The notes beneath the pieces are model-generated. The model was not told the origin of the DNA. It worked only from the letters and a program-made list of their open reading frames with translations, and did not search any database. A stretch of DNA of 64,000 bases from Microbacterium terrae (GTDB lineage: Bacteria; Actinomycetota; Actinomycetes; Actinomycetales; Microbacteriaceae): assembly GCF_017831975.1 (NCBI RefSeq), contig NZ_JAFDSS010000001.1:3782001-3846000 (forward strand), written 5' to 3'. The translations under genes and the position numbers were made by a program. This document shows, piece after piece, positions 52,137-60,235 of the stretch (position 1 is its first letter; each line of letters starts with the position of its first letter).

Positions 52137-52922
52137 TTACAGTCCGAGCTCTGCGACTGAGCGGAGCGCCTCGGCGACGCCTGAAGTCACTTTGGGTGGA
52201 TGGTCGGGGAGACCCGCGAGACGCGTCACTTCGGCCGCGGCATTCTCGGCGCCGTGCCTGTCACCCAGGCGCAGCCGCAGCTCCGTGAGGTAGGCCCACG
52301 CCGTCGCGCGCTCGTCGATCGAAGCCTCCGAATGTCGGACGAGCGCTCCGGCGAGCAGCCGTTCGGCCTGCGCCTCGACACCGTGAGAGTCGGCCATCAC
52401 GACGGCGTTCTCGACGGCGCGTGCGAGGGGGCCGCCGCCTTCCGACACCCACTCGACTCGATCGTCGACCGAGCGCGGCGACTCCTCGGTGCGAGTGGGG
52501 CGAGGGCTGGCACGAATCCAGTTGCCGTCGAGGTCGACGATGCTGAACCCGCTGAGTCCGCCGTTGTTCGCGCGTCGTCGGGGCCTCGTGATTCGAGGCA
52601 GACCGTTCAGTGGCGTGCGACCGTAGAGCTTCGTGAGGCCGTCTTTCAGCAGCGCGTGCAACGGTTCTGTGTCGTCGACGAGGATCCCGCAGGTCGAATG
52701 ATTGGCGGCCGGGTCGAGGTCATCAATCCCGTAGTAGTGCAGCGCGAAGCCGCCGTGCTCGAGAGCGAGGTAGGGGTTGGGTCGAAGCTGACGATACGTG
52801 ACGGTCAGCCCGAGCGCCGTCCAGAACTCCGCAGTGCGGTCGATGTCCGCGCATGGGAGCATCGCGATCATCCGCGCATCCGTCAACGCAGCGTCCACGA
52901 CTCCCGCGCTACCCGACCACAC
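52137..52922 (-). CDS. VOC-family (glyoxalase/bleomycin-resistance-like) two-domain protein
   Basis: Residues about 17-135 form a VOC domain (MIAMLPCADIDRTAEFWTAL, ALEHGGFALHYYG, GFSIVDLDGNWIRA). The last 110 residues are helical and TPR-like (ALVRHSEASIDERATAWAYLTEL, in part). This second half is not usual in small bleomycin-resistance proteins. A GTG at 52922 is the longest start; the Met at residue 18 would be enough for the VOC fold. Function unknown. Confidence 0.72.
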   Translation of the reverse strand: MWSGSAGVVDAALTDARMIAMLPCADIDRTAEFWTALGLTVTYRQLRPNPYLALEHGGFALHYYGIDDLDPAANHSTCGILVDDTEPLHALLKDGLTKLYGRTPLNGLPRITRPRRRANNGGLSGFSIVDLDGNWIRASPRPTRTEESPRSVDDRVEWVSEGGGPLARAVENAVVMADSHGVEAQAERLLAGALVRHSEASIDERATAWAYLTELRLRLGDRHGAENAAAEVTRLAGLPDHPPKVTSGVAEALRSVAELGL

Positions 52923-53014
52923 GGATCATCTTGCGGGCATGCCCGAAGGTGGGGCGCGTCGCGTTCGCTTTGCGGTCTGTTGGTCGGGACTGAGCGCGGC
53001 GGTAGGTGGTCTGG

Positions 53015-54010
53015 CTAGTCGCGGCGGGTGACGATCTTGCCGGGGTGGCCTCCGGTGGTGAGTGCGGCGAGGGCCTCGGGGGTCTGCTCGAACGGGTAGG
53101 TCTGGGCGACGATCGGGCGGATGATGCCGGTGTCGACGAGGTCGGTGATCCTTGTGAGCTGTTCGCCGCTGGCGCGCATCCAGAGGAAGTCGTAGTCGAC
53201 ACCGAGGGTGCGGGCGTGCTTGCGGGTCTTGGTGCTGAGTCGAGAGATCACCGCACGGACGATGAGGTTCGCGCCCATGCTGCGTGCGAAGGCCGGGGTG
53301 GGTGGGCCGGAGATGCCGATGGCGCGTCCACCTGGGCGGAGGACGCGGAGTGATTTGTGCAGGTTCTCGCCGCCGAGGCTGTCGAGGACGAGGTCGAACC
53401 CGGTGAGTTCGTTCTCGAAGTCTTGGGTGCGGTAGTCGATCGTGATGTCGGCGCCGAGGCTGCGGGCAAGATCCGCGTTGGCGGCGCTGACGGTCGTCGC
53501 GACGATGGCTCCGAGGTGTTTGGCGATCTGGATGGCGATGGATCCGACGCCGCCGGCGCCGGCGTGGATGAGGATCTTCTGCCCGGGCTGCACGTTGCCG
53601 AGTTCGACGAGCGCCTGCCAGGAGGTGAGCGCGACCAGCGGAAGGGATGCCGCTTCCTCGAGGCTGATGGAGGTGGGGGCGGCGGCGAGGTCGTCCTCGG
53701 CGACCGCGATGCGTTCCGCGAAGGTGCCGATTCGTCCGTCTCGGACGCGCCCGTAGACGCGGTCACCGGTCGTGAACCGGGTCACGTTCGCGCCGGTCGC
53801 GGTCACGATCCCCGCAACGTCGTGCCCCAGTGTCAGGGGGAACGGCTGCGGGAGGAACGCCTTGAATGCGCCTTCGCCGATCTTGATATCGAGCTGGTTG
53901 ATGCTCGCTGCTTTCACGTCGACGAGCACGTCATGCGCGCCCAGTGTCGGCTCGGGGAGGTCGGCCGCCAGCAGCGGCAGACCGTACCCGGCGATGGTGA
54001 ATGCCTTCAT
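53015..54010 (-). CDS. NADP-dependent zinc-free alcohol dehydrogenase/quinone oxidoreductase
   Basis: A 331-aa MDR-family reductase. The N-terminal GroES-like part includes GHDVAGIVTATGANV. The nucleotide site is ILIHAGAGGVGSIAIQIAKHLGA. No structural zinc Cys cluster is visible, which fits quinone or enoyl reductases. ATG 54010 has gaact upstream. It lies 57 bases after the SDR gene on the same strand and is probably under the control of the nearby TetR protein. Confidence 0.9.
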   Translation of the reverse strand: MKAFTIAGYGLPLLAADLPEPTLGAHDVLVDVKAASINQLDIKIGEGAFKAFLPQPFPLTLGHDVAGIVTATGANVTRFTTGDRVYGRVRDGRIGTFAERIAVAEDDLAAAPTSISLEEAASLPLVALTSWQALVELGNVQPGQKILIHAGAGGVGSIAIQIAKHLGAIVATTVSAANADLARSLGADITIDYRTQDFENELTGFDLVLDSLGGENLHKSLRVLRPGGRAIGISGPPTPAFARSMGANLIVRAVISRLSTKTRKHARTLGVDYDFLWMRASGEQLTRITDLVDTGIIRPIVAQTYPFEQTPEALAALTTGGHPGKIVTRRD

Positions 54011-54067
54011 GTTCAGTTCCTTCGGTTGTCGTGATGTCGTTGTCGGCCCCAGTTGCGACTGCCGCGG

Positions 54068-54781
54068 TCAGCTGGTCGCGGAGGCCAGCTGCGGGTAGAG
54101 CGCTTCGATCGGAGCGGAGAGCGCCCCCTTGACCTGCTTCGACGCCTCATCCGCGAGCACCTCGAACTCGTCGGCCTCGACGGCGTCGAACACCTGACGC
54201 ACAAGGTTCGCGGGGTCGAGTTTCGGCCCGGGTGCGTGCGCGGCCATCGGGGTGTCCACCCACCCGGCGTGGACGCCGACGACGTGCACGCCGCTGGGTG
54301 CGAGTTCCAGGCGGAGCGCGTTCGTGGCAGACCACAGCGCCGCCTTGGACACGCTGTACACCCCGGCCGTCGCAAACCAGCTCAGCACGGAGTGGATGTT
54401 GATCAGCGCTGCGCCGGGCGCGGCGGCCAGGACGGGGGTGAACGCGCGGGCAAGGCGCAGCGGGCCGAAGAAGTTCGTCTCCATGCTCCCCCGCAGTTCC
54501 TCCTCGGACAGATTGAGAAGGCTCCCTGTCGACGGGGAGACACCCGCGTTGTTCACGAGTACGGTCACGTCGGGTGCCGCGGCGACCGCCGCAGCAATGG
54601 ATTCCGGATCGGTGACATCCAATCGCAGCGCGACCACGCGAGGGTCGTCCCACTCGCGCGGACTGCGGGCGGTCGCGTACACCTTGCTCGAGCCGCGCTC
54701 GAGAGCTTCATGTACGAACTGGGTACCGATGCCCCCGTTCGCGCCGGTGACGAGGACAACGGATGAGGTGAGATCGGGCAC
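54068..54781 (-). CDS. Short-chain dehydrogenase/reductase
   Basis: A 237-aa SDR with TGANGGIGTQF at the cofactor site, NNAGVSPSTGS, catalytic Ser in IHSVLSWF and the YSVSK pair. Asp after the second strand (RLDVTDPES) is standard. GTG start at 54781. It diverges from a TetR gene, with a palindrome in between, so that TetR protein is its probable regulator. Confidence 0.92.
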   Translation of the reverse strand: MPDLTSSVVLVTGANGGIGTQFVHEALERGSSKVYATARSPREWDDPRVVALRLDVTDPESIAAAVAAAPDVTVLVNNAGVSPSTGSLLNLSEEELRGSMETNFFGPLRLARAFTPVLAAAPGAALINIHSVLSWFATAGVYSVSKAALWSATNALRLELAPSGVHVVGVHAGWVDTPMAAHAPGPKLDPANLVRQVFDAVEADEFEVLADEASKQVKGALSAPIEALYPQLASATS

Positions 54782-54855
54782 GGCGGTCCTTTTCGAGCAA
54801 GCATTGAGCGGGTGGAAGGATGGGACTGATCGCGAACGCGGCGACTAGACTCATA

Positions 54856-54871
54856 ACTGAGCATAGTCAGT
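54856..54871. promoter_or_regulatory. Palindromic operator between SDR and TetR genes
   Basis: ACTGAGCATAGTCAGT has arms ACTGA/TCAGT around a six-base centre, with extra symmetry outside (ATA on the left, AT on the right). It occupies the divergent promoter region and is the likely site of the adjacent TetR regulator. It is unlike the 18-bp island palindrome. Confidence 0.6.
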
Positions 54872-54890
54872 AATTATTCCGGAGGGCATG

Positions 54891-55502
54891 ATGATGCCGG
54901 CGAATGAGCCGCACATGGGCAGACGCGAACGCAACAAGCAGCAGAAGCTCGAGCGCATCACGGCCGCGGCTTCCACCCTGTTCGCTGAGCGCGGGATCGA
55001 CGATGTCACTACCCAGCAGATCGCCGACGCCGCCGACATCGGCACCGGCACCCTGTTCCTCTACGCCAAGACCAAGGGTGAACTGCTCTTGCTCGTCCAG
55101 AACGCGAACTACGCCGCCGCGCTCGAGCGAGGTCACGCCGCAGCGCCCGCCGCCTCGACGGCTGTCGACGCCGTCATGGCGTACCTGCGCCCGATCATCG
55201 AATGCAACCGCACCCAGGTGGAGAACGGCCGCACATACCTACGTGAAATGGTGTTCGGCGACCCCGCCGAGCCCTACCACGCCGCCGCGCTGGAGATCGT
55301 CGCAAGAACTGAGACCAGCATCGCCGACACCCTCACCACCCGGCATCGAATCGACCACGAGCGGGCGTCGGCAATCGCCCGGATCGGCTCCGCAATCATG
55401 TACGTCACGCTGAGTGCGAGCACCAACACCGCTGCCGACACAGAGGTGCTCTTCGAGCACATCCGCCGGCAAATCGCCACCGTGCTCACCGATGTTCATT
55501 GA
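54891..55502 (+). CDS. TetR/AcrR-family regulator
   Basis: A single-unit TetR repressor of about 203 aa. The DNA-binding domain is at about 20-66 (IDDVTTQQIADAADIGTGTL, FLYAKTKGELL), and an effector-binding helical domain follows. There are three consecutive ATG codons; with ggagg at 54881-54885 the second (54891) or third gives the better spacing. It most likely represses the divergent SDR/MDR genes. Confidence 0.88.
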   Translation: MMPANEPHMGRRERNKQQKLERITAAASTLFAERGIDDVTTQQIADAADIGTGTLFLYAKTKGELLLLVQNANYAAALERGHAAAPAASTAVDAVMAYLRPIIECNRTQVENGRTYLREMVFGDPAEPYHAAALEIVARTETSIADTLTTRHRIDHERASAIARIGSAIMYVTLSASTNTAADTEVLFEHIRRQIATVLTDVH

Positions 55503-55894
55503 CCGCCTAGGCAACGACAGCGCAGTCGGATCCCAATCGGGCAATGCTCGCAGACGGGACCGGTGCATGCAACGGGATCCCGAGATGGGGGAGGCTGCAG
55601 GGAGAGCGCCGCTATTGCTGTTGGATGAGGGTTTCATTGCGCGCTGACCAGGGTGATCCTCCACTGCGCTAACGGGCCGAGACGCGGAGCACGAGCGCGA
55701 GCTTTCGGTGAAGCATCTGCTCGGGAGTCAGGGACAGCATCTCCGCGAGCGCGGGCGCCAGGCTTGGGTCCACGCCCTTCAACTTCGATGTCTCGTGGTT
55801 GTCCGACCTCCACCCCGTGGAGCCGACGGGGCACGGCCGCGCCTCGCCGGAACACTTGTCACCATCGTGGGCGACATGGCGGCGAGTGGGGAGG
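55503..55894. other. Gap of about 390 bases, no complete gene
   Basis: No whole gene is evident. On the minus strand a natural-looking tail (LKGVDPSLAPALAEMLSLTP, then QMLHRKLALVLRVSAR and a stop at 55669) may be the end of a decayed or frameshifted gene. It has no convincing start, and the frame upstream overlaps the LacI gene. Nothing else was recognised. Confidence 0.4.
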
Positions 55895-56926
55895 TCAGCG
55901 TGTCGGCGATGCAGGCCGGGTCGACGCCCGCACCCGCAGCTTCGGCTCCAGTTCGCGATGGCGGGGCTCGGTGCGGCCCCCGCGGATCCGCTCCATGAGG
56001 AGGTCGATTGCCGCTCGACCCATCGCCTCGCCGAACTGATCGATTGTCGAGAGCGAGACGAGCGGGTGTCCCGCCATGCGGATGTCGTCATAGCCGATCA
56101 CCGACACATCTTCCGCTGTAAGGCCGAGGTCGGCGATTGCGCGAAGCGACTCGATGGCGAGTGTGTCATTGCCGGCGAAGATCGCGGTGATTCGGGGATC
56201 GCTGACGAGCAGTTCCTTCGCCGAAAGGTAGGCGCCGTCTCCCGCCAGGTCGCTGTAGACGACAAGTGGTTCGAGCCCTGCGTCCGCGGTCACGCGTTCA
56301 TACATGAGGCGCCTGACGGTGTGGGGTGGCTGAGCGTCGGAGCGTTCGTTCTTCATGCGCAGGGTGAGGTGCGCGATTCTGCGGTGGCCAAGGCCGAGCA
56401 GATGGTCGAGCGCGAGGCGAGTACCTGCCTCGTCGTCATTGGTGATGGTGTCGTAGCTCGCGGACTTATCATGCCGGCCTAGCAGAACGACCGGAACCTC
56501 GCGGGAGAGCTCCTCGAGCCACTCGGGCGTCACCTCCGGCGAAATGGCGATGATACCGTCCACCTGACGGTCCGCGAGGTTCTCCAGAACCGGAGTGCCG
56601 CTGAGCTCGCCGAGGCCTGGAGCGATCATCAACTGGTAGTTCGTGCCGGATAGCTGAGAGGCCGCGCCTTTCATGATCTGAGTGAAGAACTCGCTGTCGA
56701 GATTCGGGATCTCAAGTCCGATGCTGAAGCTCGAACCTCGCATTGCTCGCGCCGCGATCCTGGGGCGGTAGCCCAACTCGCGAATCGTCGCCTCGACGCG
56801 CTGCCGCATCTCGGGGCTCACGCCATAGGCGTCACGGATGACCTTCGAGACGGCGCCCTTGGAAACGCCCGCAGCCTTCGCCACGTCGTCCATCGAGGGG
56901 CGGCGCCGCGTCGCAGGTGTGCTCAT
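55895..56926 (-). CDS. LacI-family transcriptional regulator
   Basis: A 343-aa sugar-responsive repressor. The helix-turn-helix is at about 12-32 (MDDVAKAAGVSKGAVSKVI). The periplasmic-binding-protein-like effector domain contains IGLEIPNLDSEFFTQIMKG, DGIIAISP and DVSVIGYDDIRMAGHPLVSLSTID (in part). It is divergent from the ABC sugar operon. Three ACCGGT palindromes in the intergenic region are its expected sites. Confidence 0.93.
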   Translation of the reverse strand: MSTPATRRRPSMDDVAKAAGVSKGAVSKVIRDAYGVSPEMRQRVEATIRELGYRPRIAARAMRGSSFSIGLEIPNLDSEFFTQIMKGAASQLSGTNYQLMIAPGLGELSGTPVLENLADRQVDGIIAISPEVTPEWLEELSREVPVVLLGRHDKSASYDTITNDDEAGTRLALDHLLGLGHRRIAHLTLRMKNERSDAQPPHTVRRLMYERVTADAGLEPLVVYSDLAGDGAYLSAKELLVSDPRITAIFAGNDTLAIESLRAIADLGLTAEDVSVIGYDDIRMAGHPLVSLSTIDQFGEAMGRAAIDLLMERIRGGRTEPRHRELEPKLRVRASTRPASPTR

Positions 56927-56977
56927 CTTCGAACGATCCTCTCCGTCGTGTCCCGCCCGGCCACTCTAGCGGGGTTC

Positions 56978-57081
56978 GTGCACCGGTTGACGTATTTCGT
57001 GTGAACCGGTTGACAACCTTCGCATTTGTCCCCTACCTTGCTCTAAGCGGCATTCCGGCGGTTGTGTCAACCGGTTTACGC
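56978..57081 (+). promoter_or_regulatory. Sugar-operon promoter with three LacI operators
   Basis: The palindromic centres ACCGGT are at 56982-56987, 57005-57010 and 57070-57075, each flanked by GTNNAC-like arms (for example GTGAACCGGTTGACA). The promoter is TTGACA (57010-57015), 18 bases, TACCTT (57034-57039), overlapping operator two; operator three lies after the start site. The first two centres are 23 bases apart, close to two helical turns. This suits strong cooperative repression. Confidence 0.82.
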
Positions 57082-57130
57082 GACGAGATACACGGCTCAC
57101 AATCGAAGCCTTTACAAGGAGGTAAACGCA

Positions 57131-58402
57131 ATGTCCCGTATTGCCAAGAGGACGGTCGCCATCATCGCGGCGGCAGCAGCAACAGGCCTGGTTCTTGCCG
57201 GGTGTTCCACGGATACGTCAGAGGGCGGCGAGGACGGCGACACCGTGCTGACCATGTCGGGTTGGGCAGACGACGGTATCGCCGAGGCGCTCATCGCACA
57301 GTTCGAAGAAGACAACCCTGGCGTCACCATCGACTACACGGGACTCCCGTGGCCGAACATCCTCACCCAGATCAATACCGAACTCGTTTCGGGGACCGCG
57401 TCCGACATCGTCGTGGTCTTCCCCGGCAACGGCAACCCCATCACCGCGCAGACGCTGGCGAAGGGCGACTACCTCGCCGACCTGAGCGACTCACCGTGGG
57501 TGTCGAACTACAACGACGCCAACCAGGCCGTGATGGGCGCTGACGGCAAGATCCTGATGGGCGCCAACGCGTTCACCATCATCCCCGCCATCTACAACAC
57601 CCAGGCGCTCGAGGCGGTCGGTGCAACTCCTCCCGCGACATGGAGCGAGGTGCTCGACCTCTGCAAGACCGCGACTGACAACGGGAAGGTCGCCTACGCA
57701 CTCGCCGGTGTCGCCGGTGGCAACTACCACCTGACCCCGTACGCGTTGACCGCGACCTTGCTCTACGGGCCCAACCCCGACTTCGTCGCCGACCAGTACG
57801 CCGGGGACGCCACGTTCAGCGATTCCGAGTGGAACGCTGCTCTCGACCAGTACACCGAGCTCATCGACGCAGGATGCTTCACCGCAGACGCCACCGGAAC
57901 GGCGCTCGACATCGCGCAGGGCCAGGTCGCCAAGGGAGACGCTCTCGGCATCATCACGGTCAGCCCGCAGATCAGCACCATCCAGGACATGGCACCTGAC
58001 GGCACGACCTTCGAGACCGCCGCGTTCCCGTCGACGGACGATCCCGCTGACACCTTCCTCCCGGTCGGGCTTGGCGCGGGCTACGGCGTGAACGCGAAGT
58101 CCGAGAACATCGACCTCGCCAAGAAGTTCGTGGACTTCTACCTCTCCGAGGCGGGCCTCAAGATCGCTGTCGACAACGGCTCGATCTACCCGAGCGGCCC
58201 GGTCGAGGGATACACCCCGCCCGAGGCGCTGGCCGGCGTGTCGGACCAGGTCCAGAGCGACAAGACGGTGTCCTTTCCGGACCAGACCTGGCCCAACGCC
58301 GTCGTGAACGACGCGTACACCACTGGTCTGCAGACCTTCATCGGCGGCTCGACCACGGCCGCGACGCTCCTGCAGCAGATGGATGCCGCCTGGAACGGCT
58401 AA
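57131..58402 (+). CDS. ABC sugar transporter, solute-binding lipoprotein
   Basis: A 423-aa extracellular binding protein anchored by lipid at Cys25 of the lipobox LAGC, after a signal segment of about 24 residues. The mature part has the family-1 binding-protein fold (VLTMSGWADDGIAEALIAQF and on). It is preceded by aaggagg at ideal spacing. It delivers a plant-type oligosaccharide, probably with rhamnose or glucose, to the two permeases downstream. The ATPase is not in the operon, so a shared MsiK-like ATPase is likely. Confidence 0.93.
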   Translation: MSRIAKRTVAIIAAAAATGLVLAGCSTDTSEGGEDGDTVLTMSGWADDGIAEALIAQFEEDNPGVTIDYTGLPWPNILTQINTELVSGTASDIVVVFPGNGNPITAQTLAKGDYLADLSDSPWVSNYNDANQAVMGADGKILMGANAFTIIPAIYNTQALEAVGATPPATWSEVLDLCKTATDNGKVAYALAGVAGGNYHLTPYALTATLLYGPNPDFVADQYAGDATFSDSEWNAALDQYTELIDAGCFTADATGTALDIAQGQVAKGDALGIITVSPQISTIQDMAPDGTTFETAAFPSTDDPADTFLPVGLGAGYGVNAKSENIDLAKKFVDFYLSEAGLKIAVDNGSIYPSGPVEGYTPPEALAGVSDQVQSDKTVSFPDQTWPNAVVNDAYTTGLQTFIGGSTTAATLLQQMDAAWNG

Positions 58403-58418
58403 CCCCGTATCACACCAA

Positions 58419-58464
58419 GGGTCGCGGTGCGATGTTTTCGCAGCGAAGCATCGCACCGCGACCC
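58419..58464 (+). terminator. Perfect 16-bp intercistronic hairpin
   Basis: GGGTCGCGGTGCGATG (58419-58434) and CATCGCACCGCGACCC (58449-58464) are exactly complementary, with a 14-base loop. It lies 16 bases after the binding-protein stop and before the permease ribosome-binding site (gaggag). Such structures stabilise the upstream mRNA or end most transcripts, so the binding protein is made in excess. There is no long T run. Confidence 0.85.
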
Positions 58465-58491
58465 TTCTCAACGAGGAGAAAGAACGACATC

Positions 58492-59412
58492 ATGGCCATA
58501 GCAACTGCCGTCCGCCTGAACCAGGCGCCCAGGAAGCGCCGCCGCTACCGCGGCTTCGCATCCAGCGTGTGGTGGTTCGTCCTCCCGGCCCTTGCCCTGT
58601 ACGTCTTCGCGGTCGTCTACCCCAGCATCCGTGGCAGCCTGTTCGCTTTCACCGACTGGGACGGCGTCACGCCGAACCCGAGCTGGGTGGGTCTGGACCA
58701 GTTCGCCCGAATCCTGACCGACCCCAACGCCGTCGTCGCGGTGCGCAACACACTGCTCATCGCGTTCGCGGTCACCGTCATCCAGAACGCCATCGGACTG
58801 CTGATTGCGCTGGCCGTCAACTCGCACATCAAGTCACGCAACGTCCTGCGCGTCATCATCTTCGCGCCGGTGGTCATCACGTCCATCGCCGTCGGGTTCC
58901 TCTGGCAGAACCTCTACTCGCCCGGCGGCGGCATCAACCAGATGCTCGAAGCCATCGGGCTCGGCGCGCTGCAGCAGAACTGGCTCGGGGACCCGGACAT
59001 CGCGATCTGGTCCATCATCTTCGTCGTCTTCTGGCAGTTCGTCGGCTACTCGATGGTCATCTTCCTCGCCGGACTGCAAGGCATCCCGGAGGAAGTCCTC
59101 GAGGCGGCCGCCATCGACGGCGCAGGCCCCATCCGCCGATTCTGGTCTGTCGTCCGCCCGCTTCTCGCCCCAGCCATCACCATCAACGTGATGCTCTCCC
59201 TGATCGGCGGGCTGAAGCTGTTCGACCAGGTCTTCGTGATGACCGCAGGCGGGCCCGGCGGTGCGACGAACACCATCTCGACGCTCATCTACTCGAACGC
59301 CTTCTCGCTGGGACGGTTCGGCTACGCCGCCGCCCTGGCGGTGGTGCTGTCGATCTTCGTCGCGGTGGCGTCCATCATCCAGTACCGACTGCTCGCCCTC
59401 CAGGAGCGTTGA
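58492..59412 (+). CDS. ABC sugar transporter permease (MalF-like)
   Basis: A 306-aa inner-membrane subunit with about six hydrophobic segments and the EAA loop EVLEAAAIDGAGPIRRFW that contacts the ATPase. N-terminus rich in Arg/Lys (KRRRYRG) is cytoplasmic. ATG 58492 lies downstream of gaggag at somewhat long spacing. The next permease starts two bases after its stop. Confidence 0.94.
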   Translation: MAIATAVRLNQAPRKRRRYRGFASSVWWFVLPALALYVFAVVYPSIRGSLFAFTDWDGVTPNPSWVGLDQFARILTDPNAVVAVRNTLLIAFAVTVIQNAIGLLIALAVNSHIKSRNVLRVIIFAPVVITSIAVGFLWQNLYSPGGGINQMLEAIGLGALQQNWLGDPDIAIWSIIFVVFWQFVGYSMVIFLAGLQGIPEEVLEAAAIDGAGPIRRFWSVVRPLLAPAITINVMLSLIGGLKLFDQVFVMTAGGPGGATNTISTLIYSNAFSLGRFGYAAALAVVLSIFVAVASIIQYRLLALQER

Positions 59413-59413
59413 C

Positions 59414-60235
59414 ATGAAGAAATACACCTGGCGAACCGGCGTTCTCGAGGTCGGCACGATCCTCGTCGCCGTGCTCTTCCTCATCCCCATCTACATTCTG
59501 GTGAACCTGTCGTTCAAAGCTCCGGGCGACCAGAGCTCGACATTCGCGCTTCCGCAGGAGCCGACCTTCCAGAACTACATCGACGCATGGGCCCAAGGTG
59601 GGCTCGGGAACGCGCTCATCAACAGCGCCATCGTGACCGGCGCCATCGTCCTGTTCACGGTCATCTTCGCCGCCGCTGCCGCCTATCCGCTCTCCCGGTT
59701 GGGGGCACGCTGGTCGAAGCTCACCTACCTCGTGTTCCTCGCCGGACTGCTCCTCCCCGCCCAGCTCGCCCTGCTACCGCTGTACCAGACGGTCCGGGAC
59801 CTCGGACTGCTCGGAACACTCGCCGGTGTCATCATCGTCGGCGTCGGTGCCAGCATGCCGTTCTCGATCTTCCTGTACGCGGGGTTCATGCGTGCTCTCC
59901 CCGCCGAGTACGAAGAGGCCGCAGCGCTCGACGGCGCCCACGCGTTCCGGACGTTCTGGTCGGTCGTGTTCCCACTCGTCCGGCCCATCACCGGAACCAT
60001 CATCATCCTCACCGCCGTCGCGAACTGGAACGACTTCCTCACGCCGCTGCTGTACCTCTCCGGCAGCAACCAGAAGACCATCACGGTCGCGATCTACGGA
60101 TTCGTCGGACAGTACGGCGCGCAGTGGAACCTCATCTTCGCCGGAATCATCATCAGCATCCTGCCTATCCTCATCGCCTACTTCTTCCTCCAGAAGTACA
60201 TCGTCCAGGGCTTCGCCGGAGGGCTGAAGGGATGA
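59414..60235 (+). CDS. ABC sugar transporter permease (MalG-like)
   Basis: A 273-aa partner permease. About six hydrophobic segments start with LEVGTILVAVLFLIPIYILV. The EAA loop is EYEEAAALDGAHAFRTFW. The C-terminal QKYIVQGFAGGLKG is typical of MalG-like proteins. ATGA overlap with the glycosidase gene ties uptake to hydrolysis. Confidence 0.95.
   Translation: MKKYTWRTGVLEVGTILVAVLFLIPIYILVNLSFKAPGDQSSTFALPQEPTFQNYIDAWAQGGLGNALINSAIVTGAIVLFTVIFAAAAAYPLSRLGARWSKLTYLVFLAGLLLPAQLALLPLYQTVRDLGLLGTLAGVIIVGVGASMPFSIFLYAGFMRALPAEYEEAAALDGAHAFRTFWSVVFPLVRPITGTIIILTAVANWNDFLTPLLYLSGSNQKTITVAIYGFVGQYGAQWNLIFAGIIISILPILIAYFFLQKYIVQGFAGGLKG

Noticed and set aside
58419..58464. Strong intrinsic terminator ending the sugar operon
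   Set aside because: There is no T tract after the stem, and the permease genes follow at once with no new promoter seen. Partial termination or stabilisation is more likely.
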